Shown here: piece after piece, positions 26,907 to 36,984 of the stretch
How positions within the stretch are numbered: position 1 is the stretch's first letter
Layout: every line of letters starts with the position of its first letter
Source: Nocardia brasiliensis
Lineage (GTDB): Bacteria > Actinomycetota > Actinomycetes > Mycobacteriales > Mycobacteriaceae
Reading direction: 5' to 3'
Length of the DNA: 64,000 bases
Assembly (NCBI RefSeq): GCF_011801125.1
Contig: NZ_CP046171.1
Span: forward strand, 7,440,001-7,504,000
Notes under the pieces: generated by a model
What the model was told of the DNA's origin: nothing
Seen by the model: only the letters and a program-made list of their open reading frames with translations
Databases searched by the model: none
Program-made: the position numbers and the translations under genes

Positions 26907-27980
26907 ATGGTCAGGGAACAAACGCTTTCGCTAGAAACCGATGGCACGCAGCAGACGGCAGCACTGGCCGGACAACGGTTCCGGGTGCGGGACCACTACG
27001 AGGTCGGCCGGGAAAAGATCCGCGAATTCGCGCGGGCGGTGCAGAACCACCACGGCGCGCATCAGCACGAATCCGAGGCGCTGCGGCTCGGCCATGAGAA
27101 CGTCATCGCGCCACCGACTTTCGCCTCGGTGATCGGTTCGGCAGGCACCCGTTCCCTGCTCGAATCGGTGCTCACCGAATACGACCTGTCCCAGATCCTG
27201 CAGACCGATCAGGTTTTCCAGGCCTATCGGCCGATCTTGGCGGGCGACCGGCTCAGCAGCGAGATCCTGATCGAATCCATCCGCCAGTTCGGCGGCAACG
27301 ACTTCGTCGTGGTGCGTTCGGCGCTGCTCAATCAGCACGGCGAGCTGGCCCTGATCGGCTCCACCACGATCGTGGCCCGCCGCGGTGTCGCCGTGGACCC
27401 GAACGTGGCCGAGGTGGTGGACAACATCATGATGCACGGCCAGGTGGTCGAATTCCCGAGTGCGGAAAGCGGATCGGACGACAGCTCGCCGCTGATCCCG
27501 CTCGGCGCGGGCGCACTGCCGCAGCCCGCGCCCGATCGGGTGCCCGCGCCGGTGCACACGCTGCCCGATGTCGAGCGACTAGCCACCGGAGATCAGCTCC
27601 CGCCCAAGACCTTCCGGCTGACCCGCGGCGACCTGGCCAACTACGCGGGCGTATCCGGTGACGCCAACCCGATCCACTTCAGCGATCACGCCGCCGAGTT
27701 GGTCGGCCTGCCCACGGTCGTCGCGCACGGCATGCTGACGATGGGTTTGGCGAGCAGCTACCTGACCGAATGGCTCGGCGACCCCACGGCCATCGAGAAA
27801 TTCAGCGTGCGCTTCTCCGGCTTCGTCCCCGTCGCGGCGAACGCGGCGAGCACGGTCGAGTTCACCGGCCGGATCAAATCGCTCGACCCGCACGCCCGCA
27901 CCGCGACGCTCGTGCTCGGCGGCACCTCGGGCGAGCGAAAGTTGTTCGGGCGCGCGCTCGCCGAGGTCCGCTTCAGCTGA
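26907..27980 (+). CDS. Fused HadA/HadB-type (3R)-hydroxyacyl dehydratase
   Basis: A 357-residue double-hotdog protein. The N-terminal half is a FAS1/HadA-like dehydratase domain (residues about 20-170; FARAVQNHHGAHQ, APPTFASVI), the C-terminal half a MaoC/HadB-like domain with the hydratase-2 motif YAGVSGDANPIHFSDHAAEL (Asp and His catalytic) near 246-265. Such fusions dehydrate (3R)-hydroxyacyl-ACP in FAS-II/mycolic-acid elongation or act on CoA esters. A linker of about 60 residues rich in Ser/Pro joins the halves. No clear ribosome-binding site precedes the ATG. Confidence 0.87.
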   Translation: MVREQTLSLETDGTQQTAALAGQRFRVRDHYEVGREKIREFARAVQNHHGAHQHESEALRLGHENVIAPPTFASVIGSAGTRSLLESVLTEYDLSQILQTDQVFQAYRPILAGDRLSSEILIESIRQFGGNDFVVVRSALLNQHGELALIGSTTIVARRGVAVDPNVAEVVDNIMMHGQVVEFPSAESGSDDSSPLIPLGAGALPQPAPDRVPAPVHTLPDVERLATGDQLPPKTFRLTRGDLANYAGVSGDANPIHFSDHAAELVGLPTVVAHGMLTMGLASSYLTEWLGDPTAIEKFSVRFSGFVPVAANAASTVEFTGRIKSLDPHARTATLVLGGTSGERKLFGRALAEVRFS

Positions 27981-28040
27981 ACCACACGATCTGAAAAATT
28001 CACACCCCACAACCGCGCGAAATCGGCGGAGGATGGAGGC

Positions 28041-28349
28041 GTGAGAAATTCTGTAGTACGCCGCGCGGCTTGCGCGCTCGGCGCCGCGTGTCTGATGGGC
28101 GGCGCACTCACGCTGCTGCCGCCTGCCGCCACCGCGGCGCCCCCGACGGCCACAGCCGCTGCCGCGCGCCCGGACTCGCTGCCCAAGCACGACCCGAAGG
28201 ACAGCGACAAGGACAAGAAGAAGTCACGACGGACCTACACCAACTGCGACCAGGTCCGAGCCGAAGGCGCGGGTCCGCTGTACCGCGGTGAGGGCGGCTA
28301 CCAAGCCTTCCTCGACCGGGACAACGACGGTATCGCCTGCAACGAGTAG
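28041..28349 (+). CDS. Secreted excalibur calcium-binding domain protein
   Basis: A 102-residue exported protein: signal peptide (RRAACALGAACLMGGALTLL, cleavage probably after ATAAP near 31-34), a charged Lys/Asp linker (DPKDSDKDKKKSRR), then an excalibur domain with two Cys (TNCDQVRAEG and DRDNDGIACNE). The DxDxDG loop should bind calcium. The role is unknown; such domains often sit on extracellular or surface proteins. The GTG at 28041 is preceded by GGAGGATGGAGG. It ends only 6 bp from the convergent FHA regulator. Confidence 0.85.
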   Translation: MRNSVVRRAACALGAACLMGGALTLLPPAATAAPPTATAAAARPDSLPKHDPKDSDKDKKKSRRTYTNCDQVRAEGAGPLYRGEGGYQAFLDRDNDGIACNE

Positions 28350-28355
28350 CCGGAT

Positions 28356-29474
28356 CTATTGCGCGGCTTGGAAAGTCAGCATGGTCGCGCCGATCCGGAT
28401 CCGGTCGCCGTCGGCCAGCAGTGCGCCGTTCTCGATCGGATCGTCGTTGACGTAGACGCCGTTGGCCGAGTGCAGATCCTTGATCAGCAGGCCGGCCCGG
28501 CTCGGCATGATGTGCGCGTGGTACCTGCTGGCCTTCGGGTCGTCGAGGACCAGGTCGTTGTCGGTCATCCGGCCGATGCGCAAGCCGCCCTGGGCAATCG
28601 AGACCACCCGGCCGTCGGGCAGGCGCAGCTGCCCGCTGCGCACCGCGCGCGGCGCCTCGGTGACGGTCTCGGTCATCGCCGCCGCCATCCGTTCGGCCTG
28701 GCGCAGCTCGACCGTGCTCAGCGGCTCCTGCCGCAACACCCGCTGTTCCAGCTCGGTCAGTGCTGGCCCGGGGTCGATACCGAGTTCCTCGGCGAGCACG
28801 GTGCGCACCCGCCGGCACGCGTCGAGCGCGTCGGCCTGCCTGCCCGACAGGTACAGCGCGGTGATCAGCTGGCCCCACAGCGGCTCGCGCAGCGGGTGTT
28901 CGGTGGTCATCGCGACCAACTCGCCGATCACCGATGACGCACGGCCGAGGGCGATTTCGGCATCGATGCGCGCGGAGGCCACGGCGAGGCGCTCCTCCTC
29001 CATCGCGGTGGCGAAACCGTCGGCGAACTGCAGGCCGGTGAGATCGGCCAGCGCGCGCCCGCTCCACTCGCGCTGCGCGGCACCGAACAGCTGCGCGGCC
29101 CCGGCGTGATCGCCGAGTGCGGCCGCGCGGCTGCCCGCCTCCCGCGCGGTCTCGAAACGGCCGAGATCGCACGCGGTCTCGGCCACTTCGAGCCGATAGC
29201 CAGAGGATTCCGTACGCAGCACCTGCGCCGGGTCCACACCCGAATTACGCAGCGCCTTACGAATATTCGAGACGAATACCTGCAGGCTCGCCGCGTAGGA
29301 ATCGGGTGGATCCTCGTTCCACACCATGTCGGCCAGCGCGGCCGAAGAGACCGCGCGCCGTCGATTCACAGTGAGCGCGGCGAGCAACGCCCGTGGCTTG
29401 GGCCCGCCGACCGCCACCGGCTCACCGCCGACGAGCAACCGGACGGGCCCGAGCACGCGCACATCCAGACACAT
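28356..29474 (-). CDS. EmbR-like SARP regulator with C-terminal FHA domain
   Basis: A 372-residue regulator of the AfsR/SARP class: OmpR-type winged helix (residues 1-95, LGPVRLLVGGEPVAVGG, then SLQVFVSNIRKAL), bacterial transcriptional activation domain (about 97-245), and an FHA domain (about 275-372) with GR, SRYHAHI and SANGVYVND, the phosphothreonine-binding residues. This is the architecture of M. tuberculosis EmbR, which is phosphorylated by PknH and controls arabinosyltransferase genes. No kinase or emb gene is in the window. The nearby disordered protein offers candidate phosphothreonine ligands. Confidence 0.9.
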   Translation of the reverse strand: MCLDVRVLGPVRLLVGGEPVAVGGPKPRALLAALTVNRRRAVSSAALADMVWNEDPPDSYAASLQVFVSNIRKALRNSGVDPAQVLRTESSGYRLEVAETACDLGRFETAREAGSRAAALGDHAGAAQLFGAAQREWSGRALADLTGLQFADGFATAMEEERLAVASARIDAEIALGRASSVIGELVAMTTEHPLREPLWGQLITALYLSGRQADALDACRRVRTVLAEELGIDPGPALTELEQRVLRQEPLSTVELRQAERMAAAMTETVTEAPRAVRSGQLRLPDGRVVSIAQGGLRIGRMTDNDLVLDDPKASRYHAHIMPSRAGLLIKDLHSANGVYVNDDPIENGALLADGDRIRIGATMLTFQAAQ

Positions 29475-29508
29475 GAGCTGTCGAGCCCCCGGTGGGTTGA
29501 TGATCGGG

Positions 29509-30543
<1,035 letters not shown>

Positions 30544-30851
30544 AGTAAGACCTCCGTGTTGTTGCGGCAAAGACCTATTTTGTCAGCCACTACCCTAGGA
30601 CAGCGGGGTTTCGCCTGGTATCCAGGGAGGCAGACGGAGATCGCGCGGCCGGGTACGCGCGCCGCGCGCGACCGAACGCACAGGTGACCAGGCCGTGCTC
30701 GGCACGGAACCGGCAGATGACCAGCCGGTAGTTTCGCGCACAGCGCGGGCTTTCTCAGCCGAACCCGGTACTGTGGTGCCGGTAATTGCGCCGACAGCTT
30801 GCGATGCGATGCCAAGCGATCAGGTCGGCCCAATCCAGAACAGGAGACCGC
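30544..30851. other. Divergent intergenic region fba/dedA, no recognisable site
   Basis: This 308-bp gap separates the divergent fba and first dedA genes. Apart from GGAGG before fba and CAGGAG before dedA I see no convincing promoter hexamers, palindromes or small genes; some short complementary runs (for example around 30660-30670, GCGCGCCGCGCGC) are GC-rich noise. Confidence 0.5.
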
Positions 30852-31577
30852 GTGATTCTGCTGGCAGCGACAGAATCGGTGACGAGCAACATCGCATTGA
30901 CCCAGTTGCTCGATCCGATGTACCTGCTCACGGAGACGTGGCTGAAGAACGCGGTGCTTCCCGCCATTCTCGCGATCGTCTTCATCGAGACCGGCCTGCT
31001 CTTCCCGATCCTGCCGGGCGACTCGCTGCTGTTCACCGGCGGCCTGCTCGCGGCGTCGACCAATCCCCCGGTGTCGATCTGGCTGCTGCTGCCCGCGGTC
31101 GTCCTCGTCGCCTTCGCCGGTGACCAGTCCGGGTATTGGATCGGTCGCGGCATCGGACCCGCGCTGTTCCACAAGGAGGACACCCGCTTCTTCAAGAAGC
31201 ACTACGTCACCGAGACGCACGAGTTCTTCGAGAAGCACGGGCCCAAGACCATCATCCTGGCCAGGTTCGTGCCGATCGTGCGCACGTTCATGCCGGTGCT
31301 CGCCGGTGTGTCGAAGATGGACTACCGCAAGTTCGTCGCCTTCGACATCGTCGGCGCGATCCTGTGGGGCGGCGGCGTGACGATCTGCGGCTACTTCCTC
31401 GGCAACATCGCCTTCATCCGCGACCACGTCGAGGCCATCTTCCTGCTCATCGTGCTCGTCTCGATCCTGCCCGGCATCTTCGCGGTGGCGAAGCGGCTGC
31501 TCAATCGTGGCGGCGGGGCGCCGGTGGCCGCCCCCGAAGCCGAGCTGACCGTTTCGACCAGCGAGCCGACCCGCTGA
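30852..31577 (+). CDS. DedA family membrane protein, first of a tandem pair
   Basis: A 241-residue SNARE-associated/DedA (VTT-domain) protein. Seen: ETGLLFPILPGDSLLFTGGLLA (the E...PGD signature), YWIGRGIG, and RFVPIVRTFMPVLAGVSKMDYRKF (the conserved Arg-x3-Arg reentrant motif), with four to five membrane helices. DedA proteins are lipid scramblase or flippase-like and needed for membrane and proton-motive-force homeostasis. GTG start with CAGGAG upstream. It ends 4 bp before a second DedA gene; the pair reads as one operon. Confidence 0.9.
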   Translation: MILLAATESVTSNIALTQLLDPMYLLTETWLKNAVLPAILAIVFIETGLLFPILPGDSLLFTGGLLAASTNPPVSIWLLLPAVVLVAFAGDQSGYWIGRGIGPALFHKEDTRFFKKHYVTETHEFFEKHGPKTIILARFVPIVRTFMPVLAGVSKMDYRKFVAFDIVGAILWGGGVTICGYFLGNIAFIRDHVEAIFLLIVLVSILPGIFAVAKRLLNRGGGAPVAAPEAELTVSTSEPTR

Positions 31578-31581
31578 GCTC

Positions 31582-32280
31582 GTGTTCGCGGCGTCCTCGC
31601 CCCTAGCAGTGGGCAATTTCGATCCGCTGATGTCAGCGGGCCCCGCACTCGTCTGGACAGTGGTTCTGACCTTTGTCTTCCTCGAATGCGCTGTGATACT
31701 CGGGCTGTTTCTGCCCGGTGACTCGATGCTGATCACGGCGGGTGTGGTGATGGCCTCGCACGCCTCCGGCGAGACCCAGGTGTGGGCGCTGTCGGTGGGC
31801 ACCATGGTCGCGGCCATCGCGGGCAACCAGGTCGGTTACGTCATCGGCCAGCGCACCGGACACCACCTGGTGGCCCGCAAGAACGGGCGCTACATCAACA
31901 CCAGGAACCTGCAGCGGGTGGCCGAGTTACTGCAGCGGCACGGGTTCGTCGCGGTGCTCGTCGCCCGCTGGATTCCGTGGGTGCGCACGCTGTGCCCGAC
32001 GGTCGCCGGCGCGGCCGGGATGGACCATCGCAAGTTCACCGTGGCGAGCACCATCGGCGCGATCATCTGGGCGCCGGTGCTGCTGTTGATCGGCTACTAC
32101 GCGGGCAGCTTCCTCGACCGGGTGCCGTGGTTGATGCCGATCGTGATCGGCACGCTGGTGCTCGGCCTGATCGTGGGCACCGTGCTCGGCATCCGGCATT
32201 ACCGGCAGGAGATGGCCAAGCCCGCGGAGGATTTCGATTTCGAGACCGTGCCGATCCGGGTCGTCGAAGCCGAGAGCTGA
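31582..32280 (+). CDS. DedA family membrane protein, second of a tandem pair
   Basis: A 232-residue DedA paralogue with FLECAVILGLFLPGDSMLI, YVIGQRTGHHL and ARWIPWVRTLCPTVAGAAGMDHRKF. The key Glu, PGD and Arg motif match the first copy but the overall sequences differ strongly, so this is an old duplication rather than a recent repeat. The GTG start comes 4 bp after the upstream stop, indicating coupled translation. A cytosolic acidic tail (EDFDFETVPIRVVEAES) ends the protein. Confidence 0.9.
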   Translation: MFAASSPLAVGNFDPLMSAGPALVWTVVLTFVFLECAVILGLFLPGDSMLITAGVVMASHASGETQVWALSVGTMVAAIAGNQVGYVIGQRTGHHLVARKNGRYINTRNLQRVAELLQRHGFVAVLVARWIPWVRTLCPTVAGAAGMDHRKFTVASTIGAIIWAPVLLLIGYYAGSFLDRVPWLMPIVIGTLVLGLIVGTVLGIRHYRQEMAKPAEDFDFETVPIRVVEAES

Positions 32281-32322
32281 CGCGTTCGCCCGCCGCGGCG
32301 AAAGGCCCAGGCGGCAGGCTCT

Positions 32323-33528
32323 TTACAGGCCCGCCGCGCTCACCTGGTAGGCCGCCTCCATCAACATCCAGCCGGAAAGCTGCACGGACAGATCGCGTTC
32401 GGGCACCCGGGAGGCGGTGACCGAACCGCCCGCGGTGAAGTGTCCCGCGCCAGCCGTGCCGCCGGGCAGCGTCGCCGGACGACTCCAATCGTGGCCGAAC
32501 AGCGGCTCCCCCTCGACCTGCAACCGATTCGACCAGGCCGCCGTCGCCGAGGCACGCACGATCGCCGCCGCGCTACGCCGATCGGCCGCCCGCGCCTCGT
32601 CGTCGCCGGGCAGCATCAGCGCGACCAGCGCGAGGTAGCGGGCCAGAATGCCGTTGAACAGGCCGCCGTCGCCGCCACCGCCGCCGTTGATGACGCCGCG
32701 GGTCGTCATGTGCTCCTCGACCGCGCCGAGCAGCCGATGCACGCGCTCGGTGTGCCGCGGCTCGCCGGTGTGCATGGCGAGCTCGGTCTCCACCGCGAGC
32801 ACCACGCCCTGGCAGTAGGTGAACACCGGACGCTCGATCTCGCCGCCGGGCAGATGGATGCCGTCGAGGATCAGCCCGGACTCCGGATCGCGCAGCGTCG
32901 CGTCCAGCCAGTCGGCCATGTCCTGGGCGCGCTGCTGCCGCCCGAGCCGCAGCAGCGCGATCGCGGCCGGGCCGTTGGCGGGCGCGTTGTAGTAGTCCGA
33001 GGCGATCCGCCACGGTAGGCCGCCGCCGACCTCCGGGTTCCAACCCTCGTAGAGCGGCTTCTCCAAGGCGAGCAGCCCGCCGCGTACCTCGGTGACGCCC
33101 GCGATCCGTTCCGCGCGCTCCAGCGCGATCGCCAGCCAGGCCATGTCGTCGTAGTACCGGTTGGTCCAGCCGGTGAGATTGCGGATCCGATGCGATCGCG
33201 CGATCGCGGCGATCCGCTTGCGGCGCACCGGGGTCGGCGTGCGGTTCGCGGCGTCCACCGCACAGTCGATCAGATGCGCCTGCCACCAGTAGTGCCAGGA
33301 CCCGAACACCCGCTCCCGCCGCGTGGCGGGCCAGCCGACCACACCGAGCTGGGTACCGGGTAGCCCCCACAGCGGGCGCAGATGCCGGGAGATGATCGCG
33401 GATTCGGCCATGTCGGCGCGCTCGGACCAGACCGCGGCGGTCGCGACGGCGTCCCGGCCTGCCCGCGCGCGGTCCACCGGTGACTGTGCTGGCGCGTGCT
33501 GCGGGTCCTCGGCCTTCCGCGTCGTCAT
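32323..33528 (-). CDS. Glycoside hydrolase family 76 (alpha-1,6-mannanase-like) protein
   Basis: A 401-residue (alpha/alpha)6-barrel protein. The catalytic Asp pair is in NRYYDDMAWLAIAL (near 123-136), and FTYCQGVVLAVETEL and ASDYYNAPANGPAAIALLRL are typical GH76 stretches. Family members cleave alpha-1,6-mannan; in mycolata the likely substrates are lipomannan, lipoarabinomannan or phosphatidylinositol mannosides. No signal peptide is seen, so it would be cytosolic, like the M. tuberculosis homologue (Rv0365c, from memory). It converges with the dedA operon. Confidence 0.88.
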   Translation of the reverse strand: MTTRKAEDPQHAPAQSPVDRARAGRDAVATAAVWSERADMAESAIISRHLRPLWGLPGTQLGVVGWPATRRERVFGSWHYWWQAHLIDCAVDAANRTPTPVRRKRIAAIARSHRIRNLTGWTNRYYDDMAWLAIALERAERIAGVTEVRGGLLALEKPLYEGWNPEVGGGLPWRIASDYYNAPANGPAAIALLRLGRQQRAQDMADWLDATLRDPESGLILDGIHLPGGEIERPVFTYCQGVVLAVETELAMHTGEPRHTERVHRLLGAVEEHMTTRGVINGGGGGDGGLFNGILARYLALVALMLPGDDEARAADRRSAAAIVRASATAAWSNRLQVEGEPLFGHDWSRPATLPGGTAGAGHFTAGGSVTASRVPERDLSVQLSGWMLMEAAYQVSAAGL

Positions 33529-33646
33529 GCGTCAATGGTGCCAGTCTGGAACGGTTTTACGCGCCCGATTTGTTACAAAGACGATGCTCGAACGACACTG
33601 CGCGTGAATTCCCCGCCGAATTCCCAGGTCTGGGTTATAGGCCGGG

Positions 33647-34333
33647 TCACCAGGCGTCGGCGAGATCGGCATGGCGCCGGATCCAGGCGTGCATGGCGAT
33701 CCCCGCGGCGACACCCGCGTTGATGCTGCGGGTCGAGCCGAATTGCGCGATCGAAACCGTCATCGCCGCGGCCGCTTTCGCGTCGGCGGTGACCCCGGGG
33801 CCCTCCTGCCCGAACAACAGCAGGCACTCGCGCGGCAGTTCCGCGGTCTCCAACGGGATCGAGCCGGGGACGTTGTCCACGGCCACCACGGTCAGCCCGG
33901 CACGCGCCGCGTACTCGAACAGCTCGGCGACCGACGCGTGGTGCTCGATGTGCTGATAGCGATCGGTGACCATGGCGCCGCGCCGATTCCAGCGTTTGCG
34001 CCCGACGATGTGCACGGCCGCGGCCGCGAAGGCGTTGGCGGTACGCACGACCGTGCCGATGTTCGCGTCGTGCCCGAAGTTCTCGATCGCCACGTGGAAC
34101 GGATGCCTGCGCCGGTCGATGTCGGCGACGATCGCCTCGCGCGTCCAGTAGCGGTAGGCATCGACCACGTTGCGGCGATCACCCGCCGCCAGTAGTTCGG
34201 CGTCGAGCCGGGGATCCCGCGGTGGCGGCTCGGCGTGCTCGTCGGACCACGGCCCTACCCCGTGCGGGTGTTCCCCCCACTCGGTGGGCCCCGGTGGGTC
34301 CTGCTCCGCCGCGTCCGGCACTGCGTGATTCAC
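33647..34333 (-). CDS. SpoU/TrmH family RNA 2'-O-ribose methyltransferase
   Basis: A 228-residue SPOUT-fold methylase. Motif 1 is NFGHDANIGTVVRTANAF (near 85-102), motif 2 LLLFGQEGPGV and motif 3 IAQFGSTRSINAGVAAGIAMHAW, which together form the knotted SAM-binding site. The RNA target (tRNA or 23S rRNA) cannot be read from sequence. The N-terminus (about 60 residues rich in Pro, Asp, Glu, His) is low-complexity and not conserved, so the start may be internal. The gene stands upstream of the GH76 gene on the same strand. Confidence 0.88.
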   Translation of the reverse strand: MNHAVPDAAEQDPPGPTEWGEHPHGVGPWSDEHAEPPPRDPRLDAELLAAGDRRNVVDAYRYWTREAIVADIDRRRHPFHVAIENFGHDANIGTVVRTANAFAAAAVHIVGRKRWNRRGAMVTDRYQHIEHHASVAELFEYAARAGLTVVAVDNVPGSIPLETAELPRECLLLFGQEGPGVTADAKAAAAMTVSIAQFGSTRSINAGVAAGIAMHAWIRRHADLADAW

Positions 34334-34415
34334 TCCGCCGATGCTAAGCCCTGGCTCACGAGTCCGGCCGCACGCGTCCGCGGTCCGGCTCGCCTCATGA
34401 GCCAGGGCCCTGATT

Positions 34416-34434
34416 CCGGGCGAGAGACGCCCGG
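34416..34434 (-). terminator. Hairpin terminator after the DUF4190 gene
   Basis: CCGGGCG/CGCCCGG with a 5-nt loop (AGAGA) lies immediately after the stop codon of the DUF4190 gene at 34436. Placement and tight geometry support a terminator. Confidence 0.6.
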
Positions 34435-34435
34435 C

Positions 34436-34774
34436 TCAGTAGCTGGAGCTCGATCCCGCCCAGACGCCCGCCAGGCCGAGGACCAGGAACAGCACGAAGA
34501 ACAGGATGCCGAGGATGATCAGCACCGAGGAGATGATGCCGCACACATAGCCGACCATGACGTTGGAACGGCCGCCGAGCGCACCGCCGGACGCGTCGAT
34601 CTCGTTGAGCGCGCGCTTGCCCATCACCCAGGCCACCGGGCCGAGGATCTGGCAGAAGACCAGGCCGAGAATGCCGAGGATCAGGATCGTGGTGGCCTGC
34701 GGGTGATCCGGCGGCGGTCCGTAGGCCCCGTAGGCTGGATAGCCGTATGGCGGCTGCTGCGGCGGGTAGCTCAT
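34436..34774 (-). CDS. Small DUF4190-type double-pass membrane protein
   Basis: A 112-residue protein with a Pro/Tyr/Gly-rich N-terminal tail (PPQQPPYGYPAYGAYGPPPD) followed by two membrane segments (ILILGILGLVFCQILGPVAWVMG and GYVCGIISSVLIILGILFFVLFL), with the conserved KRALNEIDASGG loop between them. This is the DUF4190 architecture, function unknown, often linked to cell-division or secretion stress in actinobacteria. It is divergent from the sensor kinase gene, 91 bp away. Confidence 0.85.
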   Translation of the reverse strand: MSYPPQQPPYGYPAYGAYGPPPDHPQATTILILGILGLVFCQILGPVAWVMGKRALNEIDASGGALGGRSNVMVGYVCGIISSVLIILGILFFVLFLVLGLAGVWAGSSSSY

Positions 34775-34865
34775 CAGCAGGATGGTAATGGGTGTGGCTG
34801 GCTACACCCCACATTCGGCGGTCAGCTCCATCGAATCGAGACGCCGTGCCGACAACCATGGAGCC

Positions 34866-36239
34866 ATGACCGAGACACATGCCGAACCGACGCTGGTACT
34901 CGACCCGATGACCGGGAAAACCGGGTCGTCCGTCGCGCAGCCGCTCCGCGCCATCCTGAGCGCGCCGTTCCGGGCGCGCTTCTGGAAAGAGCTCGTCTAC
35001 GTCTTCACCGCGTTCGTCCTCGGCTGCCTCGCCGTGGGGTACATGTACGTGGCGTGGGGCGGCGGTCTACTGATCGCCCTCACCGTCATCGGCCTGCCCA
35101 TCCTCGCGTTGGCCCTGCTCGGCGGCCGGATCTGGGGCCGGATCCACCGGGCGCTCGCCAAGGATCTGCTCGGCGCGCAGCTGACGCCACCGTCCCCGTT
35201 CGCCCCGGCGCCGGGCGTCATCGGCTTCCTCAGGAGCGCGTTCACCGATCAGGCCAGCTGGCGGGTCGCGCTGTTCCTGCTCGCCCAGGCCGTGCTCGGC
35301 GCCGGCGTCGGATACCTGGTGCTGACCGTGGTCGCCATGACGGTGTTCGTCGCGCTCTCCCCGATCCCGTGGGTCTTGTTCGATCCGGTCAACATCGATG
35401 CCGATGGTGTCGAACGTCATTCGCTCGCCCAGTTCGGTGACTTCTATATCGACACGTGGCCGCGGGTGCTCGGCTTCGCGCTGCTCGGTGTGCTCGGCTG
35501 CTTCGCGCTGCCCTGGCTGGTGCGCGCGGTCTGCTGGCTGCAGCGGCTGCTGGCCATGGCGCTGCTGACCGCCACGGCCCGCGATCGGCGGATCATCGAA
35601 CTCCAGCAGGGCAGGCAGGCCGCGGTCGACGACTCCACCGCCACCCTGCGCAGGCTCGAGCGCGACCTGCACGACGGCACCCAGGCCAGGCTGGTCACCA
35701 TCGCCATGGCGCTCGGGCGGGCGGAGGCGCGCCTGGACGCGGGCGGTGATCCGCGTGACCTGATCGCCGACGCGCACGCCTCGTCCAAGGAGGCGCTGAC
35801 CGAACTGCGCGAACTGGTGCGCGGAATCCATCCGCCCGCACTGGAACTCGGCCTCGGCCCGGCGCTGGAAACGCTGACCGCGCGCTGCTCGGTGCCGACC
35901 GAACTGCGGGTGCACCTGCCGCAGCGGCCCAGCCCTGCGGTCGAGGCCATCGCCTACTTCTCCGTCGCGGAATTGCTCACCAACGTGGTCAAACACGCGG
36001 GTGCGAGCCGCGCCTGGGTCTCGGTGCTGCCGCACGACGCGCACACCATCGCGATCACCGTGCGGGACAACGGCACCGGCGGTGTACTGCAACCTTCCGA
36101 TGGCCGAATCGCCTCGGGCAGTGGGCTTTCCGGTCTGGCCGCGCGGGCACGCACGGTGGACGGCTCGCTGACCGTGCAGAGCCCCACCGGGGGTCCGACC
36201 GTCATCACCATCCTGCTACCGAAGGAGGGCTCGCGATGA
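34866..36239 (+). CDS. Two-component sensor histidine kinase (NarL/DesK-type HisKA_3)
   Basis: A 457-residue kinase: N-terminal sensor domain with four membrane helices (about 40-230, DUF/putative-sensor type), then a coiled region, phosphoacceptor helix RRLERDLHDGTQARL (His in DLHDG, near 290), and an ATPase domain with AIAYFSVAELLTNVVKHA (N-box), VRDNGTGG (G1) and GSGLSGLAARA (G2). It phosphorylates the response regulator encoded next, whose start overlaps its stop (ATGA). The ATG at 34866 is chosen because residues before it are not family-like. The signal is unknown, probably envelope-related. Confidence 0.9.
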   Translation: MTETHAEPTLVLDPMTGKTGSSVAQPLRAILSAPFRARFWKELVYVFTAFVLGCLAVGYMYVAWGGGLLIALTVIGLPILALALLGGRIWGRIHRALAKDLLGAQLTPPSPFAPAPGVIGFLRSAFTDQASWRVALFLLAQAVLGAGVGYLVLTVVAMTVFVALSPIPWVLFDPVNIDADGVERHSLAQFGDFYIDTWPRVLGFALLGVLGCFALPWLVRAVCWLQRLLAMALLTATARDRRIIELQQGRQAAVDDSTATLRRLERDLHDGTQARLVTIAMALGRAEARLDAGGDPRDLIADAHASSKEALTELRELVRGIHPPALELGLGPALETLTARCSVPTELRVHLPQRPSPAVEAIAYFSVAELLTNVVKHAGASRAWVSVLPHDAHTIAITVRDNGTGGVLQPSDGRIASGSGLSGLAARARTVDGSLTVQSPTGGPTVITILLPKEGSR

Positions 36240-36889
36240 CCGGGTCACTACGCGTCGTGATCGCCGAGGACAGCGCGATTCTGCGCGACGGGCTGGCCGG
36301 GCTGCTGACCGAACGCGGCCACGAGGTGGTCGCGATGGTCGGCGACGCGACGACGCTGAGCGACGTGGTCGGCACGCACAACCCCGACGTTGCGGTGGTC
36401 GACGTGCGCATGCCGCCGAGCTTCACCGACGAGGGCCTGCTCGCCGCCATCGAACTGCGCCGCAAATATCCGATGACCGGCGTGCTCGCCTTCTCGCAAT
36501 GGGTCGAAACCCGCTATGCCACCGAACTTCTCGCCGGTGGCGCGAGCGGCGTCGGTTACCTGCTGAAGGACCGGGTCGCCGACGTCCGCGATTTCGTCGA
36601 CGCCCTGCACCGGGTCGCCACCGGCGGCACCGCGCTCGACCCGGAGGTGGTGAGCCAATTGATGGGCGCATCCAAGCAACAGGATTCGCTGACCCGCCTC
36701 ACGCCGCGCGAGCGGGAGGTGCTCGAGCTGATGGCCCAGGGACTGTCCAACAACGCCATCGCGACCAGCCTCACCGTCACCGAACGCGCCGTCGAGAAGC
36801 ACATCGGCAACATCTTCACCAAACTCGATCTCCCGCCCTCGGACACCCACCACCGCCGCGTGCTCGCGGTACTGCGCCTCAAGGGCTGA
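36236..36889 (+). CDS. NarL/FixJ-type response regulator
   Basis: A 217-residue regulator with an N-terminal receiver domain (RVVIAEDSAILRDGL; phosphoacceptor Asp in VAVVDVRMP near 54; Lys in YLLKDRV near 108) and a C-terminal LuxR helix-turn-helix (LTPREREVLELMAQGLSNNA, then VTERAVEKHIGNIFTKL). Cognate to the preceding kinase, with which it overlaps by 4 bp. Confidence 0.92.
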   Translation: MTGSLRVVIAEDSAILRDGLAGLLTERGHEVVAMVGDATTLSDVVGTHNPDVAVVDVRMPPSFTDEGLLAAIELRRKYPMTGVLAFSQWVETRYATELLAGGASGVGYLLKDRVADVRDFVDALHRVATGGTALDPEVVSQLMGASKQQDSLTRLTPREREVLELMAQGLSNNAIATSLTVTERAVEKHIGNIFTKLDLPPSDTHHRRVLAVLRLKG

Positions 36890-36984
36890 CCCCTACCGCC
36901 GCGGCCCGTATCGAGGCCGATCCACGCACGTCAGCGCCCGTGCGGGCCTATCATGGAGGTCGAACAGTCGGGGTGGAGGCTGGT

